A stretch of DNA of 64,000 nucleotides from Maridesulfovibrio sp. (lineage in GTDB: Bacteria; Desulfobacterota; Desulfovibrionia; Desulfovibrionales; Desulfovibrionaceae), in contig NZ_OY787459.1 in NCBI RefSeq assembly GCF_963678865.1, positions 3,092,501-3,156,500 of the forward strand, in the 5' to 3' direction. This document shows, piece after piece, positions 38,519 through 46,604 of the stretch. The position numbers and the translations under genes are program-made. Under the pieces are notes generated by a model. That model searched no databases, was not told the DNA's origin, and saw nothing but the letters and a program-made list of their open reading frames with translations. How positions within the stretch are numbered: position 1 is the first letter of the stretch; each line of letters opens with the position of its first letter.

Positions 38519-38914
38519 ATGAAATCGCATTTTAATTTTGAAGATCTGAGCCAGACTTTTGTAGGGGCGTTTGCATTGGCGGTACCGATTTCTTTTTCCG
38601 AGGAAGCTTGGAGCATAGCCCCATCTTTACCGTTGCTGAATTTGCTTTTGATTTTTACTTTGTCGGTTTTATTTTTAGCTTTTTTTACTTATGAAAGCGT
38701 CTTTCGAGGGAACGTGAAACATAGGATCGGAGCTTTCTTTTTTCGTCTTTTTGTTGCCTATACTATTGCAAGCTTAGTGGTTGCTCTCCTTCTTTTTGCC
38801 TTGGATAAGTTTCCGTTAATTTCAGCTCCTGAAGTCGCAATCAAACGTCTGATCGTCATAACTATGCCAGCTTCTATGGGTGCTATTGTCGTAGACAGTT
38901 TTGATAAGGAATAA
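38519..38914 (+). CDS. DUF2391/TIGR02587-like membrane protein
   Basis: 131 aa with four TM helices and the motif FVGAFALAVPISFSEEAW followed by ITMPASMGAIVVDSF. Shortened compared with the usual ~270-aa TIGR02587 proteins, but matches the single-domain DUF2391 form. CGGAG upstream. Function unknown. Sits between the IS and a sensor kinase. Confidence 0.8.
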   Translation: MKSHFNFEDLSQTFVGAFALAVPISFSEEAWSIAPSLPLLNLLLIFTLSVLFLAFFTYESVFRGNVKHRIGAFFFRLFVAYTIASLVVALLLFALDKFPLISAPEVAIKRLIVITMPASMGAIVVDSFDKE

Positions 38915-38949
38915 ATTAGCCTGCCCTGATAGTGTGTGCTCCTCTTTGC

Positions 38950-40131
38950 TTAGGCCTTTGGCAGATGGACATATATAGTTGTTATTTCGGGGCTAGAACA
39001 GTTTAATTCAATATTTCCATTTTGGGCTTTGACCATCATCATGGCTAAGTATGTTCCCAATCCAGTTCCGAATTCTTTGCCTGATGTAACCATTTTGTTG
39101 AAAAAAGTTTTTCTTATGCTTTCTGGAACTGATCCGTAGTTACTAATAGCGATCGAACAATACTTGTTTTTACTGAGAATAACTGAAATAGGCTTTCCTT
39201 GAGGAGAAGCTTCCAATGCATTTGTAAGTAGGTTCATGAAGATGCTGTAGAGAAGAAATTTATCTCCAGTTACGGGGAAACTATCACTTTCAGCGCCATC
39301 AGCGTCCATACAGGTGATTGAAATTTCATGTTCGTAATTTGAATGGGAACCAGTGATACGTTCGACAACAGTTGTGATTATTTTGAATAGGTTTACAGTC
39401 GTAAATTCTTTTTCATAGGTTCCTTCTTCTATCCGATAAAGTGTTAAGCTTGAGTCAAGTATCTCAAGCATTTTTTCCCCACTGTCCCGTATCAGTCGTA
39501 CAATGATCTTTTGTTTGTCAGTTAAGTTGGGATCAGAAAGAACTGATTCTGGTAATGATGCTGAAGCTATCAAAGCACTTCTGAGATCGTGCTGGATCAT
39601 TTTCTCTATTAATTCTCTCGCTTCGATTTCTTCATGTAAACGGTCTATTTCGGTTTTGAGTACAGAGATAGATTGATTTGCATCATCCAGATCAGCAATA
39701 CTTATTGTTAATTCGGCATCTGTGATACGTTGTTTTTTCTTATAACCATCAATCCGATCTATGGCATTTTGAGATTTTGTATCAAATTCTTCAAGACTTA
39801 GTTTGAATTTGAGACGTTCAGACTGCATATCTGTGATCACATCATCCTGCTCCAAAATCTTATTTTGGATTTTGGATTTTTCCACATCACTTTTTGAAGT
39901 TGCTGTCTTGTTCCATATACCTTTCATTATAGTCGCAATTGATCCGATAAGAATACCAAGGAGTAAGGTTCCCAGAAGTACTAATGCACGTGATATTGGA
40001 ATAGTCCAGAATAAGAACGCGATCTGAATCTGCTCAGTATTTTGGATGATAAACAATACGAAAAAAAGAATTATCAATATGATGACAGCTAAGTATGACT
40101 TTTGTCTGATTTTTGTTAGAAGTTTCATCAT
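38950..40131 (-). CDS. Sensor histidine kinase with LapA-type membrane hairpin
   Basis: 393 aa. Residues ~12-72 form a two-TM LapA/DUF1049 domain (LFIIQNTEQIQIAFLFWTIPISRALVLLG). A coiled coil to ~185, a HisKA-like helix with H in IQHDLRSALIASA, and an HATPase with N box (MNLLTNALEAS) and GTGLGTYLA follow. No periplasmic sensor loop. The ATG at 40131 uses the TGAGG that overlaps the stop of the upstream small gene. No response regulator is adjacent. Confidence 0.88.
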   Translation of the reverse strand: MMKLLTKIRQKSYLAVIILIILFFVLFIIQNTEQIQIAFLFWTIPISRALVLLGTLLLGILIGSIATIMKGIWNKTATSKSDVEKSKIQNKILEQDDVITDMQSERLKFKLSLEEFDTKSQNAIDRIDGYKKKQRITDAELTISIADLDDANQSISVLKTEIDRLHEEIEARELIEKMIQHDLRSALIASASLPESVLSDPNLTDKQKIIVRLIRDSGEKMLEILDSSLTLYRIEEGTYEKEFTTVNLFKIITTVVERITGSHSNYEHEISITCMDADGAESDSFPVTGDKFLLYSIFMNLLTNALEASPQGKPISVILSKNKYCSIAISNYGSVPESIRKTFFNKMVTSGKEFGTGLGTYLAMMMVKAQNGNIELNCSSPEITTIYVHLPKA

Positions 40132-40138
40132 CAAAACC

Positions 40139-40351
40139 TCAGGAAATATCCATTTTTTCTAGATGAGGGGGGTGGGCCTTTTTGGGAGAGTATTTGCCAC
40201 ACCAATCTATTTTTTCTACTCTTGGCCAAATTCCCATGGTGTTATCTGATGTTGGTGAAACTGTTGGAGGCGAGAACCTGCATATTCCGTCTTCCTTATA
40301 GTCCCTTTGGCTTGGAAGGTAGTAACGACAATTTTCACATGCTTTATCCAT
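40139..40351 (-). CDS. Small cysteine-motif protein
   Basis: 70 aa with CENCRYY, GICRFSPP and WCGKY, a four-Cys set that could bind zinc or a metal. AAGGAG upstream. Seven bases before the kinase start, so co-translated with it. Similar short CxxC proteins occur in phages and islands; function unknown. Confidence 0.8.
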   Translation of the reverse strand: MDKACENCRYYLPSQRDYKEDGICRFSPPTVSPTSDNTMGIWPRVEKIDWCGKYSPKKAHPPHLEKMDIS

Positions 40352-40593
40352 TGAATGATCTCCTTAAAAGTATCGCTGTCGGTAAAGTTGTGTGCTTTTT
40401 ATGATTCTACCTTTAATCTTATTACTTCTGTAATCTTAGGTCAACCGGCATGCAAAAAATGCTCAGCCCTAATCCCGTTCCTTGTTTTTGAAGATGAGGT
40501 TTGAGCCCGTCCTACGAAGTTTGTTTCATTATAATGCCTAATAAAATAGTCTCTAAATTGATCTATGACTAAAATATTAGGCATTAATTTGGG

Positions 40594-41727
40594 TTAAGCG
40601 TGAGTCTTCTTCTGCATCACCCTATACATATCCCCAGCAACCTCACTGGCCCGCTGCATGGCGTCATCCCGTAAGTGGGCATATCTTTGAACCATTGATG
40701 GGGTCTTGTGGGTGAGCAATTTTTGCAGAGTATACATATCTACCTGCCCGGAGCTGGCAAGAGTGGAAGCGAATACATGACGTAGTCCGTGCATGGGCCG
40801 GAAGTCTTTGGGCAGACCTGCATTATCGCAGATACGGCGAAAGGGGATGCGCATTTCTTTTGTTGGACCGTTCTTTCTGCCGGGAAAAATGTATTCACTT
40901 TTTCTGGGCTGTCTTTCTAAAACAGATCTTGCTGAGTTATTTAAAGGTATACGTTGGTCTGTTCCATTTTTAGGATCTCCCAGCGTGATGAAGCCACGGT
41001 TTAAATCAATGTCATTCCATCTCAGCTTAAAGATTTCTCCTTTTCTCATGCCTGTGTATAGTGCCATAAGCATCATGTTCGCAGCGGGCTTATTGGGTGA
41101 AGTTTCAATGGCTTCCATGAGAGCTGAAAGCTGTCCGGGCGTAAGGTCTTCCGTTTTGATGTTATTTATTTTGGGCATTTCGAAGTAAAGCTTTGCCTGA
41201 TTGATTGGCTGACACATCCCCCGTTTGGCTCCGAAATTTAAAATGCGTTTAAGCAGGACAAGTCCCTGCTTGACTGTTCCGGGAGCAAGGCCTTTATTCT
41301 GTAATTTTCGGCGTAGCCGGTCGATGTCGGTGGTGACTACTTCTTCAGGAATCTTTTTCCCGAAATCCTTGAGCAAGTAGCTCTGCCAGCGGTTACGGTC
41401 ATCCTTGATACTTTTGTTTTCTTGTTTAGCGTCATAAAATGCTTCCCAGATCCGGGCAACGGTCATTCTGTTGCGCTCCGCCCGAACTTTCTTCCTTCGC
41501 TCGTTGTTGGAGTCAATTTTCCCCTCAATGCGCAGCACCCGCAAACGGTTCGCCTTGGCAGGTGTCATCTGATCCTGATGCTGGCGTCCGGCTTTTTCTT
41601 CAATGGACTTTCCGTCTTTATAGTAGCGGATGTAATAAATCTTTTCCTATACCCCGGTGACTTGGTTTTTACTATCGATGTAGAACACGCCCTTATATGT
41701 TGTCTTGTGTCTTTTTACTGCGGCCAT
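40594..41727 (-). pseudogene. IME1 tyrosine integrase interrupted by in-frame TAG
   Basis: One open frame from the ATG at 41727 to 40594, broken by TAG at codon 27 (41649-41647). Codons before (MAAVKRHKTTYKGVFYIDSK) and after (EKIYYIRYYKDGKSIEEK) both look like the arm-binding domain of Desulfovibrio-type island integrases. The catalytic domain is complete: R in TGMRKGEI, HGLRH, H and Y in QRYAHL. A shortened form from the ATG at 41568 would lack the arm-binding domain. Confidence 0.88.
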
Positions 41728-41958
41728 CTGCTTTCCTTTTTGAGCTGATTTGTGGGGAATTATGGGGAAGAATATATGCTCACCACGTACTTAGATACGC
41801 AGGGTGGGGGGAAGTCTTATTCCCCATGCTATTCCCCATAAAGGAGGCCAGAATACAATAAATTATGGGGAAATCAAACAAGCTCAGTTAAATAAGGATG
41901 TCCTTTTAAATAAAGACCTTGTAGCTGGGTTAAGTCCGGTTAAACAGTTCTATTCAGT
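41728..41958. promoter_or_regulatory. Right-end arm-type repeats of IME1
   Basis: ATGGGGAA or TTCCCCAT (one with G first) at 41752, 41762, 41820, 41832 and 41865. Five copies between the integrase start and attR; with the two left-end copies they form a typical arm-site set. Confidence 0.65.
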
Positions 41959-42014
41959 ACTCAAAATCCGCCGGGTTCACGCCCTTGCGAGTTCGAGTCT
42001 CGCTCCCGGTACCA
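41959..42014 (+). repeat. attR of IME1 / left att of IME2
   Basis: Exact 56-bp copy of the tRNA-Leu 3' end (25091-25146). The upstream tRNA half is absent, so it is not a functional tRNA. Confidence 0.95.
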
Positions 42015-42022
42015 GATAATAC

Positions 42023-42059
42023 AAGGACTTACAGCTTTTGAGTTGTAAGTCCTTTTTTT
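42023..42059 (+). terminator. Displaced original tRNA-Leu terminator
   Basis: AAGGACTTACA / TGTAAGTCCTT with T7. It follows the att copy by eight bases, as a tRNA terminator would. Confidence 0.8.
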
Positions 42060-42072
42060 GTGTCTGGTGTTT

Positions 42073-42092
42073 TGTACAACTCCTGTACAACT
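42073..42092. promoter_or_regulatory. Left-end TGTACAACT repeats of IME2
   Basis: TGTACAACT at 42073-42081 and 42084-42092; the 11-mer CCTGTACAACT recurs at 56614-56624 beside integrase 2. Candidate arm sites of that integrase. Confidence 0.5.
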
Positions 42093-42157
42093 TTTTTTGG
42101 GGGTGGAGGGGGATAAATCATAATTATTTTGCTTAGGGGAAATAGGGAGAGCTTATC

Positions 42158-42187
42158 TTGACAAGCGAGCTTGATTGGGAGTTACAT
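42158..42187 (+). promoter_or_regulatory. Promoter of the zinc-hook ATPase operon
   Basis: TTGACA at 42158-42163 and TTACAT at 42182-42187, spacing 18. Confidence 0.5.
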
Positions 42188-42239
42188 ATTTATGTGCTGA
42201 ATAAATGTGTCGCTTAATGAGCTAACGAAGGAATTTTAT

Positions 42240-44846
42240 ATGATCCGTGCTGAATACCAACGATTTATGCAAACCCTTGTCGATAACTCTGTTTCCGATG
42301 ATGTCCGCAAAATAGCTAATCTCGTATTATTTAATTTAGATACACTGATTCCCCTTTCTACAGCCCGCGGACAACGCATAATAAAGATTGTTGAGTTGGC
42401 ACAACTGAATTGGGACAGGCTTAGCACTCAAATTCATACTGATCCTGTCCAAGTTGGTGCACAAACCAGTTCCGCATGTGCGTTAAAGAAAATTTCTGTA
42501 GGTCCATTTCGTGGATTTGCCCAAACTGAAGAATTTGATCTTTCGAATAAAATTGTCCTCATGTATGGGCCAAACGGAACAGGAAAATCAAGCTTTTGCG
42601 AAGCACTTGAATATGGGCTTTTAGGAAGTGTAGCAGAAGCTGATAACAAGAGATTCCGTGATCAAAATAAATATTTGAAAAATGCTTATACCAATAATTT
42701 TGAAGCTCCAGAAATTATTGGGGACAACGATACAAAAATTATTGCCAATGAACCTTTGTATCGTTTTTGTTTCGTTGAAAAGAACCGCATAGATAATTTT
42801 TCGCGTATTGCTGCTCAGGCTCCGGCGAAACAAGGAGAATTGATTTCTACTTTGTTTGGGATGGATGCCTTCAATTCGTTTGTACGCAATTTTAGCGCAG
42901 AGATGGGTAATAATCATATCGATGTCGAAGGATTAAAATCAAAAGAATTGAGCTCGAAGGAGCAGTCTTTAGCGGGGGCGAGAGCACAAAAGAAAGAAGC
43001 CGAAGACGCGTTAAAAAGGCTTGCAGGAGAAGAACAAAATTTAGCTAATCAATATCGTGCAGGCTTAACTTTTCCCCAAATGGAGATCGAGATCAATGGT
43101 AATGGGGAAAAAGCTGGAGCAATAAGTCTTCTGGAAAATGAGTTAGCGCAACCAGTTAACCTCCAAATGGGATTATCTCTAGCAACACTGCAAAGTTTAG
43201 GGAATTCAATTAGGGCTAATGTGTCTGATTTGGCATCAAAGCAACAAATACTTCAAGATGCAAGCGAACAGGTCTCTTTTAAAAATTTATATGAAGCTGT
43301 ACGGCAAACCCAAAATCTCAACGCTGATATATGCCCAGCATGTAAAACACCGCTCACTAGTACTGTTGTGAATCCATATACTCATGCAAGTAGCGAACTT
43401 AAAAAATTGCAACATTTAGCGCAGACGCAAGGGGTTGTCGAAAAATTAAGGCAGGATTTGAATGTTTCTTTGAACGGCGTTTCACACATTATAAATTCAT
43501 GTTGCACATTTTATTCTGAAAATGTGATTTATGCCTATCGTTTGGCTCCTAACTCTCAAGTGTCAAATGAGTGGTGGAATTCATTGAATCAATCTCTCCC
43601 CGAAGGGGGGACTCCATGGCAGCATTTAGAGAGTCAGGTTAAGCAGATTGAAGACAATGACAAAGAAATAGATCAAATTAAGCAAATTCGGGCGAAGAAA
43701 CAACAAGACCTAAACATTCTTCGGCAGTATAACGGCTTAATAATCAAGATAAAGGCACAACACGATTTTGCTCAGCAAAGAATTGTAAAATCTCAAAAGA
43801 CTATTGAAAATTTTAACATTGAAAATGCTCAGCTTATATCAGAAGCAAAATCTGAACAGGTAGTAGTTAAAAGAAATATTTCTATTGCAAGTAGTTATGC
43901 TGATTTTGTGGTTAGATTGAATGCGTATAAAAATGATTTGCCAATTCGTTTAGTTGCTGATTTAAGTGTCTCAGTCGTTGCATTATATAATGCGTTCAAC
44001 CGCAATGATGCAGCAAATGAACGATTGGCAGAAGTGTATTTGCCGTTGGCTCAAAATCAACGGTTAGAAATTTCATTTGAGAATGATCCTGCAAAGCGGT
44101 TTGATGCCTTACATATATTAAGTGAAGGGCATATTCGGTGTCTCGGTCTTGCCATTTTAATGGCTAAAAATTTAAAAGAAAATTGCTCTCTCTTAATTTT
44201 TGATGATCCGGTAAATGCCATTGATGATGATCATAAAGAAGCGATTAGGCGAACTCTTTTTGAAGATGACTTCTTTAATGAGAAGCAAATTATTTTGGCA
44301 TGTCATGGTGAAGAATTTTTCAAAGATATTCAGAATTTATTGCCAAGGGAGGTTGCTTCGCAAGCAAAATTATTTTCCTTTTTGCCTCGACTTGGAGAAC
44401 AGCATGTTCGTGTTGATCCTCATTGTAGGCCACGTAATTATATAATTGCAGCAAATGATTGTCTTGATCGGGGTGAGATCCGTAATGCCTTGGCTAAGTC
44501 GAGGCAGGCTCTCGAATCGCTCACTAAAGGTAAGGTCTGGAGGTATGTAAATAAATATGGAGATAGTAATCTCTCAATTAAAATGCGTTCAGCAACGTCA
44601 CCAATTGAGCTCTACAACCTTACTACTCAACTTAAATCAAAAATAGCAAAAAATGATTTTGGCGATAGCAATAAATTCATCGTACTCACGCCTCTCGACA
44701 CTTTATTAGGTATGAATGGTAATTCTCGTGAATGGAGGTATTTGAATAAGGGGACGCATGATGAAGCAGATCGAGCTGAATTTGATCGTAGCACCGTAAT
44801 TAAAATTGTTAGTATGATTGAAGCTCTTGATTCAGCTCTTCAGTAA
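42240..44846 (+). CDS. SMC/RecF-like ATPase with zinc hook
   Basis: 868 aa. The ATG at 42240 has AAGGA eight bases upstream; a GTG at 42207 would add 11 residues. Walker A GPNGTGKSS at ~110, two coiled-coil arms (~230-300 and ~480-560) joined by a hook CPAC near 366, Walker B LLIFDDPVNAIDDD near 650, and a helical tail with LNKGTHDEADRAEFDR. The layout recalls RloC-type ATPases, but no anticodon-nuclease motif is recognised. Likely anti-phage or DNA-repair role (inference). It leads a two-gene operon. Confidence 0.85.
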   Translation: MIRAEYQRFMQTLVDNSVSDDVRKIANLVLFNLDTLIPLSTARGQRIIKIVELAQLNWDRLSTQIHTDPVQVGAQTSSACALKKISVGPFRGFAQTEEFDLSNKIVLMYGPNGTGKSSFCEALEYGLLGSVAEADNKRFRDQNKYLKNAYTNNFEAPEIIGDNDTKIIANEPLYRFCFVEKNRIDNFSRIAAQAPAKQGELISTLFGMDAFNSFVRNFSAEMGNNHIDVEGLKSKELSSKEQSLAGARAQKKEAEDALKRLAGEEQNLANQYRAGLTFPQMEIEINGNGEKAGAISLLENELAQPVNLQMGLSLATLQSLGNSIRANVSDLASKQQILQDASEQVSFKNLYEAVRQTQNLNADICPACKTPLTSTVVNPYTHASSELKKLQHLAQTQGVVEKLRQDLNVSLNGVSHIINSCCTFYSENVIYAYRLAPNSQVSNEWWNSLNQSLPEGGTPWQHLESQVKQIEDNDKEIDQIKQIRAKKQQDLNILRQYNGLIIKIKAQHDFAQQRIVKSQKTIENFNIENAQLISEAKSEQVVVKRNISIASSYADFVVRLNAYKNDLPIRLVADLSVSVVALYNAFNRNDAANERLAEVYLPLAQNQRLEISFENDPAKRFDALHILSEGHIRCLGLAILMAKNLKENCSLLIFDDPVNAIDDDHKEAIRRTLFEDDFFNEKQIILACHGEEFFKDIQNLLPREVASQAKLFSFLPRLGEQHVRVDPHCRPRNYIIAANDCLDRGEIRNALAKSRQALESLTKGKVWRYVNKYGDSNLSIKMRSATSPIELYNLTTQLKSKIAKNDFGDSNKFIVLTPLDTLLGMNGNSREWRYLNKGTHDEADRAEFDRSTVIKIVSMIEALDSALQ

Positions 44847-44855
44847 GGAAATCGA

Positions 44856-45653
44856 ATGGATAAAATTTATGACCCAGAATACTACTGGCACAAAAGGTCA
44901 ACCCACCTAACAATCTACGCAGAAGACATGCTCAAACACGTGAGATCCTACTCGCGTGAAAATAGGCATTTTAAACTTTCACTATCCCTGCTCGAAGACA
45001 GAGCACACGGAAGCCTTTTCCTGTTTCCTATGAAGATTGTTGAGCAGATGCTTAAAGCTTCCCCGATCATTGTTTATACAAATCTCGTTGATATCGATTT
45101 AAGCCATGTCTCTGTCCCATCTCCGGGCATTCTTAAAGAAGATGAAAATTATTCACCAATCCAATAGCTGCTTAAAATCATAGCCATTTCTAACGATCTT
45201 TTAGACGACCTCAATGAAGATAAAAGGATTTCAAGATCATCCCTGCATGAATTGTCAGTCACTGTTGATGACTTTTACAACTGGGCGGTTGAAACTTTTC
45301 CACGTTTTGAGGAAGAAGCTGAAGACGAGGCTCCTGTAAAAACGACCGAGAAGAACATTGAGTGGTTCGCTATGCTTTGCGATCATCTTGAAGTGGATGA
45401 TAAAATTACTGCTCGCAGCTTGTGTAATAAAATTAAAAAAAAGTCTGCCCCCGAAAAGCCAATATACTTTGATATTTATCAGGTAGTTATTTATGAGGAC
45501 GTTCTTTTTTATTCGATTCTACCCATGACCCCGAAAGAATGGAAAGATTGGTTTGTCGATGCGGAGGCAGACAAAATCGTTTTCAAAACGTTTGAAAATT
45601 ACCTGTCCAGATACAAAAAGAATCTCCCAACTAATCCCAAAAGCATCAAATAG
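44856..45653 (+). pseudogene. Partner gene of the zinc-hook ATPase, interrupted by in-frame TAG
   Basis: 266 codons in one frame, with AAGGA upstream and nine bases after the ATPase stop. TAG at codon 104 (45165-45167) is the only break; the next codons (LLKIIAISNDLLDDLNEDK) run on without a shift to 45653. The product would be 265 residues, acidic, no TM segments, no family recognised. Either recently inactivated (CAG to TAG would suffice) or suppressed. A restart at TTG 45252 is possible. Confidence 0.75.
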
Positions 45654-45765
45654 TATTAATTAACGGCAGTTAACGCAGGGTAAAAAATTCTCCCAATTTT
45701 ACGCACAGCCATCCCGCCAGTGCTAACCTTCACTCATCTTAACAAATGTTTGGAGGTTAACACTT

Positions 45766-46005
45766 ATGCCAATCAAAGAATCAAAGGAGTCTTCCGGTGC
45801 TGATCTGACGATCCTGCACAAAACCCTTCCACCCATCATTGCCCGTAAGGATGTAAAACTTTACCTCGGCGGGCTGATCTCAAGCGGCTATCTTGCAAAT
45901 CTGGATTCCCAAGGGCGAGGTCCGAAAAGTATCAAAAGCGGCAGACGAGTCGCGTACCTGCGTGAAGATCTGATTTCATGGCTTGAAAACTGGTTGCAGG
46001 GGTAG
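45766..46005 (+). CDS. AlpA-like helix-turn-helix protein of IME2
   Basis: 79 aa, with a conserved wing (GPKSIKSGRRVAYLREDLISWLENWL) matching the IME1 regulator at 30277. GGAGG lies 9 bases upstream. Heads the IME2 replication-mobilization operon; likely regulator or excisionase. Confidence 0.85.
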   Translation: MPIKESKESSGADLTILHKTLPPIIARKDVKLYLGGLISSGYLANLDSQGRGPKSIKSGRRVAYLREDLISWLENWLQG

Positions 46006-46010
46006 GCTGA

Positions 46011-46604
46011 ATGGCCTCCCTTTTATCCGTATCAACTATGACGCTTGGCGATGCTGCTTTGTTCTATGCAAAGCAGGGTCTTCCCGTCTTCTCATGTTCA
46101 GGAAAGCGGCCTTGCGTTTCCGGTGGATTCAAGAGCGCGACTAATGACCTTAATCAAATCACCCAATGGTGGCAGCAATTTCCACAGGCCAATATAGGCA
46201 GCCCGACCGGAGCGAACAGTTTTGTTCTGGATATTGATCCACCGCACGGGGAAGAGTCGCTTGCTTTGCTTGAAAGTCAGAACTCACCACTACCCGAAAC
46301 ATTAACCCAGAGAACCGGGAGTGGTGGACGGCATCTATTCTTCATACAGCCTGCTGATGTTGAGATCCGCAACTCTGCCAGCAAGATCGGCAAGGGTCTC
46401 GATATCCGCGGAACTGGCGGTTATATCATCCTGCCGCCATCGGTTCATGCTTCGGGTAATTCTTACCAATGGATAAACGAATATTCCCCCGCTGAAGCTC
46501 CTGCTTGGCTGGTAGAGCTTATTCTCGATGGCTCAGCGTCCAATTCACAGGCAAACCAACCTGCATGTCCAATCCCTACTGAAGTCAGAGAAAGGACCCC
46601 GTAA
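46011..46604 (+). CDS. Prim-pol fragment (N-terminal ORF)
   Basis: 197 aa; holds the whole primase-polymerase catalytic core (acidic pair in FVLDIDPP, histidine in GGRHLFF). It could make primers alone. Last residues (PIPTEVRERTP) precede the frameshift stop. See the combined entry at 46011-48051. Confidence 0.85.
   Translation: MASLLSVSTMTLGDAALFYAKQGLPVFSCSGKRPCVSGGFKSATNDLNQITQWWQQFPQANIGSPTGANSFVLDIDPPHGEESLALLESQNSPLPETLTQRTGSGGRHLFFIQPADVEIRNSASKIGKGLDIRGTGGYIILPPSVHASGNSYQWINEYSPAEAPAWLVELILDGSASNSQANQPACPIPTEVRERTP

Larger units (their letters stand above)
25091..42014. mobile_element. IME1: tRNA-Leu integrative mobilizable element
   Basis: 16.9 kb bounded by the 56-bp direct repeat. 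Inside are a tyrosine integrase next to the right end, clustered octamer repeats at both ends, an AlpA-like regulator, a DUF3987 protein, oriT-like site, MobC, relaxase, and cargo (RHS toxin, pentapeptide membrane protein, Fic, kinase). No type IV secretion genes are present, so transfer would depend on another element's conjugation machinery. The integrase is interrupted by a TAG, so it may be stuck. Confidence 0.93.

Noticed and set aside
41959-42014. Second tRNA-Leu gene
   Set aside because: Only the 3' 56 bases are present; acceptor 5' strand and D arm are missing.
41647-45167. Genome-wide recoding of TAG (for example pyrrolysine)
   Set aside because: TAG ends several ordinary genes in this window (relaxase 1, the DsbD-like gene); two interrupted island genes alone do not support recoding.
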